DNA of 49,807 nucleotides from an uncultured Lachnospiraceae bacterium (GTDB taxonomy: Bacteria > Bacillota > Clostridia > Lachnospirales > Lachnospiraceae): the NCBI GenBank assembly GCA_947176065.1, contig CAMWPB010000034.1, positions 1-49,807 of the forward strand, read 5' to 3'. The first letter of the stretch is position 1; the number at the start of each line of letters is the position of its first letter. A program made the position numbers and the translations under genes. Under the pieces are notes generated by a model. That model had not been told where the DNA came from, ran no database searches, and worked only from the letters and a program-made list of their open reading frames with translations. Shown one piece after another: positions 1-8,173 of the stretch.

Positions 1-660
1 GCCTGTCGCCCCGTCGGCTCCTGTGGCTCCCGTTGCTCCTGTAGGGCCTGTCGCTCCTGTAGGGCCATCATCCCCCGGGCATCCTTTCGGTCCCTGGGGA
101 CCAACCGGGCCGGTCACACCCTGTATACCCTGCGGGCCGGTCACACCCTGAGGGCCCATGGAACCTGTCGGGCCGGTAGGACCTGTGGGACCGGGAATCC
201 CTCTGGGACCCTGAGGACCCGCATCACCCTGCGGGCCTACAGGCCCAATATCTCCCTTAGGACCCGCCGGGCCTTGGGGACCCATATCTCCTTTCGGGCC
301 TTCACAGCCCGGGTCGCCTTTCGGCCCGATGTCACCGCGGACTCCCTGAATGCCCTGAATACCCTGCGGGCCTGCGTAACCTCTCGGGCCTGCACAGCCT
401 CTTGGCCCGGTGTTACCGGTAGGCCCTACCGGCCCCGTATTTCCTCTTGGCCCTCTTGCACCGGGAGCGCCGGGAATACCCTGCGGACCCATAGGGCCCG
501 GATCACCTTTGTCACCCTTAGGGCCGGGACAGCCGGTATCTCCTTTCACCCCCTGCGGGCCAGCAGGCCCCTGGTCACCTTTCGGTCCCGCAGGCCCGCG
601 TTCACAACAGTTGGGAACACACTGGTTCGGGCAGCAGTTACATAAATTATTTTGATTCAT
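1..660 (-). CDS. Collagen-like repeat protein, 3' end cut by window edge
   Basis: An open frame runs from ATG at 660 to base 1 without a stop, so the C-terminus is missing. The first ~20 residues are Cys/Asn rich ([14 protein letters not shown]). The remaining ~200 visible residues are uninterrupted Gly-X-Y triplets, rich in GPK, GPQ and GDx and grading into GPT/GAT triplets at the cut end. A Shine-Dalgarno AAAGGGTGA lies about 9 bases upstream. Bacterial collagen-like proteins of this build (BclA type) form trimeric filaments on spores or cell surfaces; that role is inferred from the family. The gene follows a glycosyltransferase on the same strand by 112 bp. A SigK-like -10 (CATAAAATA, 723-731 on the minus strand) lies in that gap without a clear -35. 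Low-complexity GC-rich repeats may explain why the contig ends here. Confidence 0.85.
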   Translation of the reverse strand, partial: MNQNNLCNCCPNQCVPNCCERGPAGPKGDQGPAGPQGVKGDTGCPGPKGDKGDPGPMGPQGIPGAPGARGPRGNTGPVGPTGNTGPRGCAGPRGYAGPQGIQGIQGVRGDIGPKGDPGCEGPKGDMGPQGPAGPKGDIGPVGPQGDAGPQGPRGIPGPTGPTGPTGSMGPQGVTGPQGIQGVTGPVGPQGPKGCPGDDGPTGATGPTGATGATGADGATG

Positions 661-772
661 ATAAAAATCACCCTTTCCGATTATTTGTTTAAAAAGTACT
701 CTAAAGTATCTTTTTCTACAAATATTTTATGTGACTCCGTCAGGATTGCCACTTTTTGTCGAAAAAGGATTT

Positions 773-1843
773 TTACTGAAGGCTTTCAAAATACTGTCTG
801 TTGTAAAGATACGCCGGGGAATAGGGCTTACAGGCCCCGGCTTTTTCATTGTACTCTCTCGCTTTCTGCTGCTCTCCCAATCTGTCGTAGCATACGCACA
901 ACTGCAGATAAGGAACATAGTCATGGCAATCCGGCAGCGTAAACCCATCGGCATATTCTTTTTTAGGGATCCGCAGCGCCGTTTCATACCAATAGATCGC
1001 GTTATAGATATTCCCATGTTCCAGAAAATGTCTGCCGATATCACAGCACAGTTCCGCCCTCGGCAGATCAAAGCTCAGGCTGCGCAGGAGCGCAAGCAGC
1101 GCTGTCTGATCCTGCCCCATTTTGTAATAGCAGTTTGCACAGACGGAGCATGCCTCTATTTTGTTTTCCACCCATCCTGCCTCTGCCTGCAGAAACCGTT
1201 CCAGAACCAGAACGGCCTCTTCGTATTGCTTGTGATAGTACAGTTCCCGTCCGTAGTAATATTGCTGCCGCGGATCCAACTCTTTGCCTTCCGCAAGCAT
1301 CTTTCGATATATCCGCAAATTCCGGTCGGGATCCCCGGCCCCCTCCTTCTTATGGCAGATCGCAATATCCGAATATACAATCCGGCCGCTTGGCGGAATC
1401 ACTTCATGGACTGCACCGATCCAGCGGTACTGCGCACAGTTTCTGATCCATCTCTCCCTGAAATAGGAAAAGGAAGGCTTACCCGCCTCGTCAAAGGACG
1501 TATTGTATTTCATCATTACCATATCTGTATCCGGCGGCAGGGACTGCTTTAACTGCAAAAATTTTTCCTTTTCCGTTTCCTCCAGAATATCGTCCGCATC
1601 CATCCACATACAGTAATCCATGGATGCCTGGGAAAAGGAATGGTTTCGCGCCTGCGAAAAATCGTCTCTCCAGGGATACTGACAGACATGGGATGTGTAC
1701 CCGGAAGCGATCTCTACCGTCCGGTCAGTGGAACCGGTATCTACGATTATGATTTCATCCACGAGTTCCGCCACACTGTCGAGGCAGCGCGCAATATGCG
1801 CCTCCTCATTTTTGACAATCATGCAAAGACTTATTGTAGGCAT
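773..1843 (-). CDS. Family 2 glycosyltransferase with C-terminal TPR-like repeats
   Basis: The 356-residue protein begins MPTISLCMIVKNEEAHIARC, the classic GT2 N-terminus, followed by EIIIVDTGSTDRTVEIA (nucleotide-sugar binding) and CMWMDADDIL (DxD-type metal site, about residue 90). The C-terminal half is alpha-helical with TPR-like spacing of Tyr/Ala/Leu (for example YYYGRELYYHKQYEEAVLVLERFL). This GT2-TPR design is common in Firmicutes and usually glycosylates proteins. I chose ATG 1843 because GGGAGA lies 7 bases upstream; an in-frame ATG at 1858 has no SD. The gene sits between two collagen-like genes on the same strand, 57 bp behind the upstream one. That suggests its acceptor is Thr/Ser in the Gly-X-Y domains, as proposed for glycosyltransferases linked to BclA genes; this is inference. 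Confidence 0.88.
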   Translation of the reverse strand: MPTISLCMIVKNEEAHIARCLDSVAELVDEIIIVDTGSTDRTVEIASGYTSHVCQYPWRDDFSQARNHSFSQASMDYCMWMDADDILEETEKEKFLQLKQSLPPDTDMVMMKYNTSFDEAGKPSFSYFRERWIRNCAQYRWIGAVHEVIPPSGRIVYSDIAICHKKEGAGDPDRNLRIYRKMLAEGKELDPRQQYYYGRELYYHKQYEEAVLVLERFLQAEAGWVENKIEACSVCANCYYKMGQDQTALLALLRSLSFDLPRAELCCDIGRHFLEHGNIYNAIYWYETALRIPKKEYADGFTLPDCHDYVPYLQLCVCYDRLGEQQKAREYNEKAGACKPYSPAYLYNRQYFESLQ

Positions 1844-1900
1844 CTTCTTTTCTCCCATCCGATTTAAGATCTGAATTAAAAGCTATACCATGACAGCTCC

Positions 1901-2743
<843 letters not shown>

Positions 2744-2797
2744 TCAAAACCACCTCATTCCTATTTGCTAAGGATTGATGCTTCATTTATCATAATA

Positions 2798-2824
2798 AAT
2801 AATATGCGCGGAAAAGAATTTCGT
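2798..2824 (-). promoter_or_regulatory. Possible SigK/SigE-type sporulation promoter
   Basis: On the minus strand an AC dinucleotide (2824-2823) lies 16 bases before CATATTATT (2806-2798). SigK promoters of Bacillus/Clostridium read AC-N16/17-CATAnnnTA, so this matches except at the last base. It sits about 55 bp upstream of the TTG start of the collagen-like gene, where a mother-cell promoter would be expected. The motif is short and AT rich, so a chance match is possible. Confidence 0.3.
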
Positions 2825-2895
2825 CTCCCGTAAACAATTCTGAAACATTTCTGTGATATGATATGTAAAAGACTAAAAGAAAAGGGATGTTAAAT

Positions 2896-4257
2896 ATGAC
2901 AGACACAACGAAAAATGAGTTATTTGAAACGGCGAAGGTCACCACCGTGATACGGATGTTTGCACTCCCGGCGATTGCCTCCAGCCTGATCGGATCGGTC
3001 TACAATATTGTCGATCAGATTTTTATCGGACAGAAAATAGGAACCCTCGGTAATGCGGCGACAAATGTGGCATTTCCCCTTGTCATGCTGATGGTCACTT
3101 TTTCCATGCTGATCGGTGTGGGAGGTTCTTCCAATTTTAGTATGGAAATTGGCTCCGGGGAGCATACAAGAGCATCCAGGACAGCCGGAAACAGTGTTTT
3201 TTGCATGGCGCTTTTCGGTATCATACTGATGATTGTAACGCTTATCTTCTTACGCCCCCTCATGCTGCTGTTCGGGGCCAGAGGACAGACTTTGGAATAT
3301 GCAGTTGCCTACACCGGGATTACGGCAATCGGAATCCCTTTTTATATCACCGGCACCGGGCTTTCCATGTTCATAAGGGCAGACGGGAAACCGAAATATG
3401 CCATGTTCGCCACAATTTCCGGCGCTGTGCTGAATACGGTTCTTGACCCCTTATTCCTGTTTGTATTTGATATGGGAATGGAAGGCGCCGCATTAGCGAC
3501 CATTCTGGGACAGATCATAAGCGCCGCCATCGCCCTCTGCTACCTGAAAAAATTTCAGTATATCAGACTTAACCGTGATTCCTTCCGTCCATGCGCCAGA
3601 ACAATTAAAAATATAGTGGTTCTCGGCACGCCCAGCGGCCTTATGCAGGTAGCAGTGATGTTCGTCCAGATTGTGATGAACAATACGCTGGGATATTACG
3701 GGGAAGCCTCCATTTACGGAAGGGATATTCCATTGGCATGCGTCGGGATTATTTCAAAGGTCAGCACTGTTTTTAATTCCCTGATCAACGGAATCAGCCA
3801 GAGCTGCCAGCCCTTGTTTGGCTATAACTACGGGGCCGGAAATCATCGCCGTATAAAAGAAACCTTCTGGACTGCCGCCAAAATCGTAACTCTTATTTCT
3901 GTCTGCGCTTTTTTTATTTTCCAGCTTTTTCCCCGTCAGATCCTGGGGATTTTTGGTAACGGTACCGTTCTGTACTATGAATTTGGCACCCGTTATCTTC
4001 GGATCTTTCTGTTTGGTACGTTTGCCAGCGGCATCCAGATTCTCTGCGCCGGCTTTTTCCCGTCCATCGGAAAAGCGAAGCTGGGAACCATATGCTCCCT
4101 GAGCCGACAGGTATTTTTCCAACTGCCGCTGATCCTTGTTCTGCCTCTTTTATGGGGAATGAACGGCGTCCTGTTCGCCGGACCTGTCGCAGATATTTCG
4201 GCGGCTTTGTTTGCCCTTACCATCGTTATCCATGAACTGAAAAAGATGGACCAATAG
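2896..4257 (+). CDS. MATE family multidrug/cation antiporter
   Basis: The 453-residue membrane protein has about twelve hydrophobic segments. It carries family hallmarks: an N-terminal MFALPAIASSLIGSVYNIVDQIFIG segment (matIng P..i..l....y..vD..fiG pattern) and a mid-protein QSCQPLFGYNYGAG, the conserved 'Q.l.G.n.Ga' motif of MATE half-domains. MATE proteins export cationic drugs or metabolites using Na+ or H+; the MepA/NorM-like subgroup is the closest fit. Start ATG 2896 is preferred over ATG 2887 because AAAGGG (2881-2886) lies 9 bases before 2896 and directly abuts 2887. An extended -10 (TGATATGAT) lies about 40 bases upstream without a good -35. It is the only plus-strand gene in the first 34 kb and is divergent from the collagen cluster. 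Confidence 0.92.
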   Translation: MTDTTKNELFETAKVTTVIRMFALPAIASSLIGSVYNIVDQIFIGQKIGTLGNAATNVAFPLVMLMVTFSMLIGVGGSSNFSMEIGSGEHTRASRTAGNSVFCMALFGIILMIVTLIFLRPLMLLFGARGQTLEYAVAYTGITAIGIPFYITGTGLSMFIRADGKPKYAMFATISGAVLNTVLDPLFLFVFDMGMEGAALATILGQIISAAIALCYLKKFQYIRLNRDSFRPCARTIKNIVVLGTPSGLMQVAVMFVQIVMNNTLGYYGEASIYGRDIPLACVGIISKVSTVFNSLINGISQSCQPLFGYNYGAGNHRRIKETFWTAAKIVTLISVCAFFIFQLFPRQILGIFGNGTVLYYEFGTRYLRIFLFGTFASGIQILCAGFFPSIGKAKLGTICSLSRQVFFQLPLILVLPLLWGMNGVLFAGPVADISAALFALTIVIHELKKMDQ

Positions 4258-4281
4258 AGCAGGAAGTTCTTTACTTTCCAG

Positions 4282-4926
4282 TTACTGTTTCCTGACCACG
4301 CAGTGCAGCCTGAACCCCTTCCTCACTTCATAGGATTCCATCTTCAGACTGCTTGCACTGCATAACCGCTGTATATCCTCTTCCGAGTAAACATGGACAT
4401 CCCCCCTGCGCAGAACCCCGTTTACTATCGGAATTTCTATGTAGTTAAAAAACCACATCGCAGCCCTGCTTTTTGCCGCCATATCCCGCAAAACAAGCCT
4501 TCCGCCCGAGCGGAGAACCCTGTGCAGGCTGTGAAAGAATTTTTCAGGATTGGGGTAATGATGAAAGCTCATGGAACAGGTAACCACATCGAAGCTGTTC
4601 TCCTCAAAGGGCAGATTCTCACAGTCGCCTGTCACAAAGCGTATTCCTTCCAGATTCTTTTTCTTTGCGGTCTCTATCATTTTACCCGACAGGTCTATTC
4701 CCGTATAATGCTTATCGGGACAGTCCTTTTGGAACATACCCAGCATCGCCCCTGTGCCGCAGCCCGCGTCCAGTAGTTCAGAAAACGGCTCCTTTACCAC
4801 TTCCGCCAGCACATCGGGATAGTCCTTACGGCACATATTGTAGAAGCTTGGATCGTTATCATCAAATTTTTCCGCCGCCTGATCAAATTCTTTCAGCGAC
4901 AATCTTTTATATTCTTTATCTGTCAT
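4282..4926 (-). CDS. Class I SAM-dependent methyltransferase
   Basis: This 214-residue Methyltransf_11/UbiE-type protein has motif I ELLDAGCGTGAML (around residues 49-61), the acidic residue binding SAM ribose in YTGIDLS, motif II NLPFEENSFDVVTCSMSFHHYP, and motif III VLRSGGRLVLRDM. The substrate cannot be told from sequence. It starts at ATG 4926, inside the last codons of the upstream small gene (11-bp overlap), so the two are probably translationally coupled. It may be the last gene of the run that begins with the heavy-metal-binding peptide at 7.8 kb. Confidence 0.88.
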   Translation of the reverse strand: MTDKEYKRLSLKEFDQAAEKFDDNDPSFYNMCRKDYPDVLAEVVKEPFSELLDAGCGTGAMLGMFQKDCPDKHYTGIDLSGKMIETAKKKNLEGIRFVTGDCENLPFEENSFDVVTCSMSFHHYPNPEKFFHSLHRVLRSGGRLVLRDMAAKSRAAMWFFNYIEIPIVNGVLRRGDVHVYSEEDIQRLCSASSLKMESYEVRKGFRLHCVVRKQ

Positions 4927-5200
4927 AGTAACCCCTTTCCTCGTGCGCCCGGATTACTTCTTTCAGAAACCGCTCCGGCGAATATTCTCCGGCCAGTTTC
5001 AGCAACGAATCATAGAGGGAATGACACATGGGATTTTTGCTGCCGCCGGTGTAGGGCATATCCGCCACAAAACTCTCGTAAAGCCGCTTCGTTTTTTCCC
5101 AGAGCGCCGCCCCCTGCTCTGCGCCGAAACGTTCCTCCAGTCTTCGGTTCAGAACCGCCCTGGTGGACGGCAGATACTCCACGTGCTTTCGATAATCCAT
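4916..5200 (-). CDS. Small protein resembling part of an ATC hydrolase; start probably frameshifted
   Basis: The 94-residue frame (MDYRKHVEYLPSTRAVLNRR...) includes MPYTGGSKNPMCHSLYDSLL. That resembles the core motif of L-2-amino-thiazoline-4-carboxylic acid hydrolase family proteins, which are usually about twice as long, so this is at best a half-length relative. The ATG at 5200 has no Shine-Dalgarno. A perfect GGAGG (5235-5231) instead serves an ATG at 5223 that is out of frame by one base; adding one A in the AGAAAGCG run would join the two frames as MKQRKALHMDYRKHV. It lies 42 bp after the ketopantoate-reductase-like gene, a neighbour type often seen with this family in Lachnospiraceae (from memory). 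Function is uncertain. Confidence 0.5.
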   Translation of the reverse strand: MDYRKHVEYLPSTRAVLNRRLEERFGAEQGAALWEKTKRLYESFVADMPYTGGSKNPMCHSLYDSLLKLAGEYSPERFLKEVIRAHEERGYYDR

Positions 5201-5242
5201 ATGCAGCGCTTTCTCTGTTTCATGCGTTTTCCTCCGCTTTTC

Positions 5243-6709
5243 TCAGTTCCCATAGGTTCTGTGCAGTTCCTCCCAGGACGGCATCTGCGCGTGGAGTTTC
5301 TGCCATGTTTTCCGTTTCTCCACGGGATACCCTTCCATCAGCTTTTCATAGAACAAGTCCAGCTGCTCCATCTCCGACACGGCGTTTCGACAATGCTCAC
5401 ATGCCACCATATCCCCGATTTTCGTCTTTGCCATCACAAAGTACAAAAAGGCCATCAACCAGCCTCGTACGCCTTTTTCAAAGTATTTATCATCATTTAC
5501 GGGATAAATCGTCATGCCCTTTCCCTTAAGAAATTCATAGGCTTCATGGGAAGCCTCAAGCATCATCCTTCTCTGCCTTCCTGTGGATTTTCTCAGATTT
5601 CCGTCACATATGTAAGAAAGATATCCGATGGGCAGAATCGCCGCCACATGACAGATCAGATAGCTTTCCATATCGCCCTGCCAGTTCAGCTTATAGTCCG
5701 TCCCCTCAAACAGCCGCTGCGCCCATTTTTTCAATTTCGGAGCCGTCTCGTCGTGAAGCTGTCCGATCGCCATGCCGCCGCCGAGCCGTTCACAGATATA
5801 GCGGTTCTCCTCCTTTTTCCCTCCGGTAGCCTGAAAACCGAACAATATTTTCTTAACGCCCGGCGCGTTCTCCTTGATATGCTTTTCGATTTCCGCCGGA
5901 GTCACATCGTTTCCCACAAGCACAAGCAGATTTGCCTGCAGCCTGTCAATCTCCAGCAGCGCCGCTTTCAGCTTATGATAGGGCATGACGACAAACGCCG
6001 CGTCAAAAGTCCTTCCCTCCACGGAGGTAACCGCCTCCACCCTGTCCTTCGTCACCTTCCCCTGCAGATGGTGGCGGATTACAAGACCGTTCCTGTTCAA
6101 AGACACTGCTCGCGCTTCGCGGGCAAGAATCGTCACCTCGTTTCCCGCCTCGCACAGCACATGGGCCAAGTAGGAGCCAATCACGCCTGCGCCGAATACC
6201 AGCACCTTGCGTCTGCTGTCCGCGCTGGCAAGCTTTGTCCTTCTCGCCTTATCCTCCGTGTCGTCCCGCTCGTCGTAACCGTCATAGGGAGCTGACAGAT
6301 CGTGGGGGGTCTGCTTTTTCATACTATTGCACACCTGGTCCTTATGGGCGAATACAAAATCCAAATCCTCCGACCATCCCGTATGTCCGGTGATGACCTT
6401 GGGGAAAAGCCCTCTGCCGCGCAGTTTCTTTTCCAGCGCCGCCAGGGAGCGCTTTGCCAGATCATTATCCTCCGCCAGAGAATTGATGAAACTGTAGCCT
6501 CCGTCCGCCCCGAACCAGATCGCATCGCCTGTGAAAAGATATGCATCGTCCACCAGATAAACCATATGCCCCCAGGTATGCCCGGGCACGAGAAAGGCCT
6601 CTATTTTGATATCGTCAATCCAGCCGGTGTTTAACGGCTTAAAGATTTCCTTTCCTCTGTAGCTCAGCGACATAACCTTTTTCTGAAAATTTGACGCTCT
6701 TTTAGACAC
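5243..6709 (-). CDS. Fusion of partial metallo-beta-lactamase-fold hydrolase and ketopantoate-reductase-like oxidoreductase
   Basis: About 488 residues. Residues ~10-150 match the C-terminal half of MBL-fold hydrolases: VPGHTWGHMVYL (third metal-ligand His), LFTGDAIW (bridging Asp) and ITGHTGW (last His). The N-terminal HxHxDH metal motif is absent, so this half is probably inactive. Residues ~165-488 begin with a Rossmann motif, VLVFGAGVIGSYLAHVL, and FVVMPYHKL, as in ApbA/PanE-type ketopantoate reductase family proteins. GTG 6709 is the preferred start because GGAGG lies 8 bases upstream; GTG 6724 is an alternative. The region just upstream carries another broken gene, consistent with a deletion joining two genes. 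The substrate of the reductase half is unknown; many family members are not true PanE. Confidence 0.72.
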   Translation of the reverse strand: MSKRASNFQKKVMSLSYRGKEIFKPLNTGWIDDIKIEAFLVPGHTWGHMVYLVDDAYLFTGDAIWFGADGGYSFINSLAEDNDLAKRSLAALEKKLRGRGLFPKVITGHTGWSEDLDFVFAHKDQVCNSMKKQTPHDLSAPYDGYDERDDTEDKARRTKLASADSRRKVLVFGAGVIGSYLAHVLCEAGNEVTILAREARAVSLNRNGLVIRHHLQGKVTKDRVEAVTSVEGRTFDAAFVVMPYHKLKAALLEIDRLQANLLVLVGNDVTPAEIEKHIKENAPGVKKILFGFQATGGKKEENRYICERLGGGMAIGQLHDETAPKLKKWAQRLFEGTDYKLNWQGDMESYLICHVAAILPIGYLSYICDGNLRKSTGRQRRMMLEASHEAYEFLKGKGMTIYPVNDDKYFEKGVRGWLMAFLYFVMAKTKIGDMVACEHCRNAVSEMEQLDLFYEKLMEGYPVEKRKTWQKLHAQMPSWEELHRTYGN

Positions 6710-6751
6710 TCTGCCTTCCTCCACATTCTTTTCTTCCTAACGTATCCATTC

Positions 6752-6856
6752 TTACGTCCTTCCGTTTCCTTCCGCCACCAGCGCCTTTAAGGAGACGCAG
6801 ACAGTCGGCCGCGAAACACCGATCGCCTTTGCGATATCCGCCCCATGCACATCCTT
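6752..6856 (-). pseudogene. Remnant of a DtxR/MntR-type HTH regulator
   Basis: Immediately after the methyltransferase stop at 6857, and in the same frame, 34 codons read KDVHGADIAKAIGVSRPTV followed by CVSLKALVAEG, then stop at 6752. This is the winged-helix recognition region of DtxR-family metal regulators (compare the VRsvDIA..lgvskPSVs.a.k.L...G pattern). One frame over, downstream, KNGYVRK could continue the wing. No start codon or SD precedes it. It therefore looks like the surviving core of a decayed iron/manganese regulator beside a Feo cluster that still carries DtxR-type boxes. Confidence 0.55.
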
Positions 6857-7540
6857 TTACCCTTTCCTGCACCTGAATGCCGCCATGCCTTCCACCGTTT
6901 TCACCTGCGCCCCGCCATACATACCACACAGCCGTTTGCGCAGACTTGCCGTCGTCTCATAGGGCGGGGTGAAGAATCCCTTCGGCCCATATATTTTTTC
7001 GATAAACCAGTCTGTCCTTTTGTTCTCACCTCTCACGTAAAAGCAGCCGCAGAAAATCCCGCCCGGTTTCAGGACCCGGAAAATTTCATTGTATGCTGCC
7101 TCCTTATCTGGAAAAGCATGAAAACCGTTCAATGACAGCACAAGGTCAAAACTGCCGTCGGGAAAAGGCAGTTTCCCCACATCACCCTGCATAAAACGGA
7201 CATTTTCCAATCCGCGTTTTGCCGCCTGCCGTTTTGCCCGCTCCATCATATCCGGTGAGTAATCCAGACAGGTGATTTCCGCATCCGGCAGGGTTTCATA
7301 CACCGGCATACTAAGCACGCCTGTTCCCACCGGCACTTCCAGCATTTTGCCGCTAAAATTCTTCGGAATACCCGACAGGGCAAGCTCCAGATAATGTTCG
7401 TTCTTTCCCTTGTTCATGTTCCAAACCAGCTTACAGACCGCCTTTCCGGGCAGGGTGGAACAGGTGATCATTCCGTCATAGAATGTTGCGTCACCGCCAA
7501 GACTTTTATAAGCGTTTTTGATTTCTTCATGTCTGTTCAT
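6857..7540 (-). CDS. Class I SAM-dependent methyltransferase
   Basis: The 227-residue Methyltransf_11-like protein has motif I KMLEVPVGTGVLSMPVY (V-P in place of the usual D-x-G), the acidic loop ITCLDYSPDMMERAKRQA, LPFPDGSFDLVLSLNGFHAFPD, and FRVLKPGGIFCGCFYV. The substrate is unknown. ATG 7540 has GGGAG 5 bases upstream. It lies 12 bp behind the heavy-metal-binding peptide gene and is probably co-transcribed with it. The C-terminus runs in frame, past its stop, into the DtxR-type remnant. Confidence 0.88.
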   Translation of the reverse strand: MNRHEEIKNAYKSLGGDATFYDGMITCSTLPGKAVCKLVWNMNKGKNEHYLELALSGIPKNFSGKMLEVPVGTGVLSMPVYETLPDAEITCLDYSPDMMERAKRQAAKRGLENVRFMQGDVGKLPFPDGSFDLVLSLNGFHAFPDKEAAYNEIFRVLKPGGIFCGCFYVRGENKRTDWFIEKIYGPKGFFTPPYETTASLRKRLCGMYGGAQVKTVEGMAAFRCRKG

Positions 7541-7552
7541 CTTCTCTCCCTG

Positions 7553-7810
7553 TCATCCCTTATTCCTTGAAAACAGCCCCTTTTTCTCATACGGCTCCCA
7601 GTTGACGCTCATGACATCATACCCCGCCTCCGCAACGACCTTCCTTAGTTCCTGTTCCAGGATCTCTTTTTCCGCCAGAATGACGGTCTCTTTCTTCGTG
7701 TGCGAACTGGTCACCTTCTTTACCGGGAAAGCGTTCCGCACCGCCTCGTTGATATGCGCCTCGCACATCCCGCAGGCCATCCCGTCGATACCCACCGTGA
7801 TCTTAAACAT
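7553..7810 (-). CDS. Heavy-metal-associated (HMA) domain protein
   Basis: The 85-residue protein is a single HMA ferredoxin-like domain. Its metal motif is GMACGMCEAHINEAV, which keeps the CxxC pair of copper chaperones but has Ala where Thr is usual (GMTCxxC). The C-terminal tail YEKKGLFSRNKG is basic. ATG 7810 has AAGGAG 9 bases upstream; the longer frame from 7837 has no SD. It probably binds a soft metal in the cytoplasm. It follows the terminator of the feo operon, so it likely starts a separate transcript that continues into the methyltransferase. Confidence 0.85.
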   Translation of the reverse strand: MFKITVGIDGMACGMCEAHINEAVRNAFPVKKVTSSHTKKETVILAEKEILEQELRKVVAEAGYDVMSVNWEPYEKKGLFSRNKG

Positions 7811-7856
7811 AATCCGTTTCTCCTTTTTAACCAGCAAACGCTAACCTGCGTTTTTT

Positions 7857-7883
7857 AAAAAGCGGCTCACTTTCCAGTGGCCG
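7857..7883 (-). terminator. Rho-independent terminator of the feo operon
   Basis: Read on the minus strand, GCGGCCAC-TGGAAA-GTGAGCCGC (one bulged base in a 9/8-nt stem) is followed directly by a run of T. It lies 73 bp after the stop of the FeoB-associated peptide and before the HMA gene, so it ends the feo transcript. Confidence 0.8.
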
Positions 7884-7955
7884 CCAGCAATATTACTAAT
7901 ATCATGACATTTCAGGACATAGCAGAATGTTTCTCCATATTACATGCCCTCTTCT

Positions 7956-8147
7956 TTACTTCCGCAGGGTTTCCGGCGCTGCCGGATGGCAGGCGCCATT
8001 CATGGCACAGCCCGCACACCCGCAGCCACAGGATGATTTTCCCTTTCTCTTACCGCGCACCATACTGACAATGACAGCCGCCACCACAAGAACCAAAACC
8101 GCGCTGATGATGATTGTCGCCATATTTCCCATAATCCATGTAAGCAT
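7956..8147 (-). CDS. FeoB-associated Cys-rich membrane peptide
   Basis: The 63-residue peptide has one N-terminal membrane segment (MATIIISAVLVLVVAAVIVSMV), a basic stop-transfer stretch (RGKRKGK) and a Cys-rich tail SSCGCGCAGCAMNGACH. This is the typical layout of the FeoB-associated family encoded just after feoB in Firmicutes. The cysteines may bind Fe2+ or assist FeoB; the mechanism is not established. GGAGG lies 8 bases before ATG 8147. The gene is 26 bp downstream of feoB. Confidence 0.9.
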   Translation of the reverse strand: MLTWIMGNMATIIISAVLVLVVAAVIVSMVRGKRKGKSSCGCGCAGCAMNGACHPAAPETLRK

Positions 8148-8173
8148 CTGCGGTTCCTCCCATATTTGTGCTG

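Noticed and set aside
70..600. Regular short repeats that could suggest a CRISPR array
   Set aside because: The period is 9 bases (Gly-X-Y codons), with no constant repeat and unique spacer structure and no cas genes nearby.
274..655. Plus-strand open frames opposite the collagen-like gene
   Set aside because: Gly-X-Y codons leave both strands open. The minus-strand frame has the SD, the Gly-X-Y pattern and a homologous neighbour; the plus frames are composition artefacts.
813..846. GCCGGGG/CCCCGGC stem followed by TTTTT on the plus strand, like a terminator
   Set aside because: It lies inside the 3' end of the glycosyltransferase coding sequence (minus strand) and no plus-strand gene precedes it; codon content explains it.
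7836..7856. AAACGC-TAACCT-GCGTTT hairpin with T tract on the plus strand
   Set aside because: No plus-strand transcript is expected here. The minus-strand terminator next to it accounts for the region; it also lacks the TTAG half of the iron boxes.
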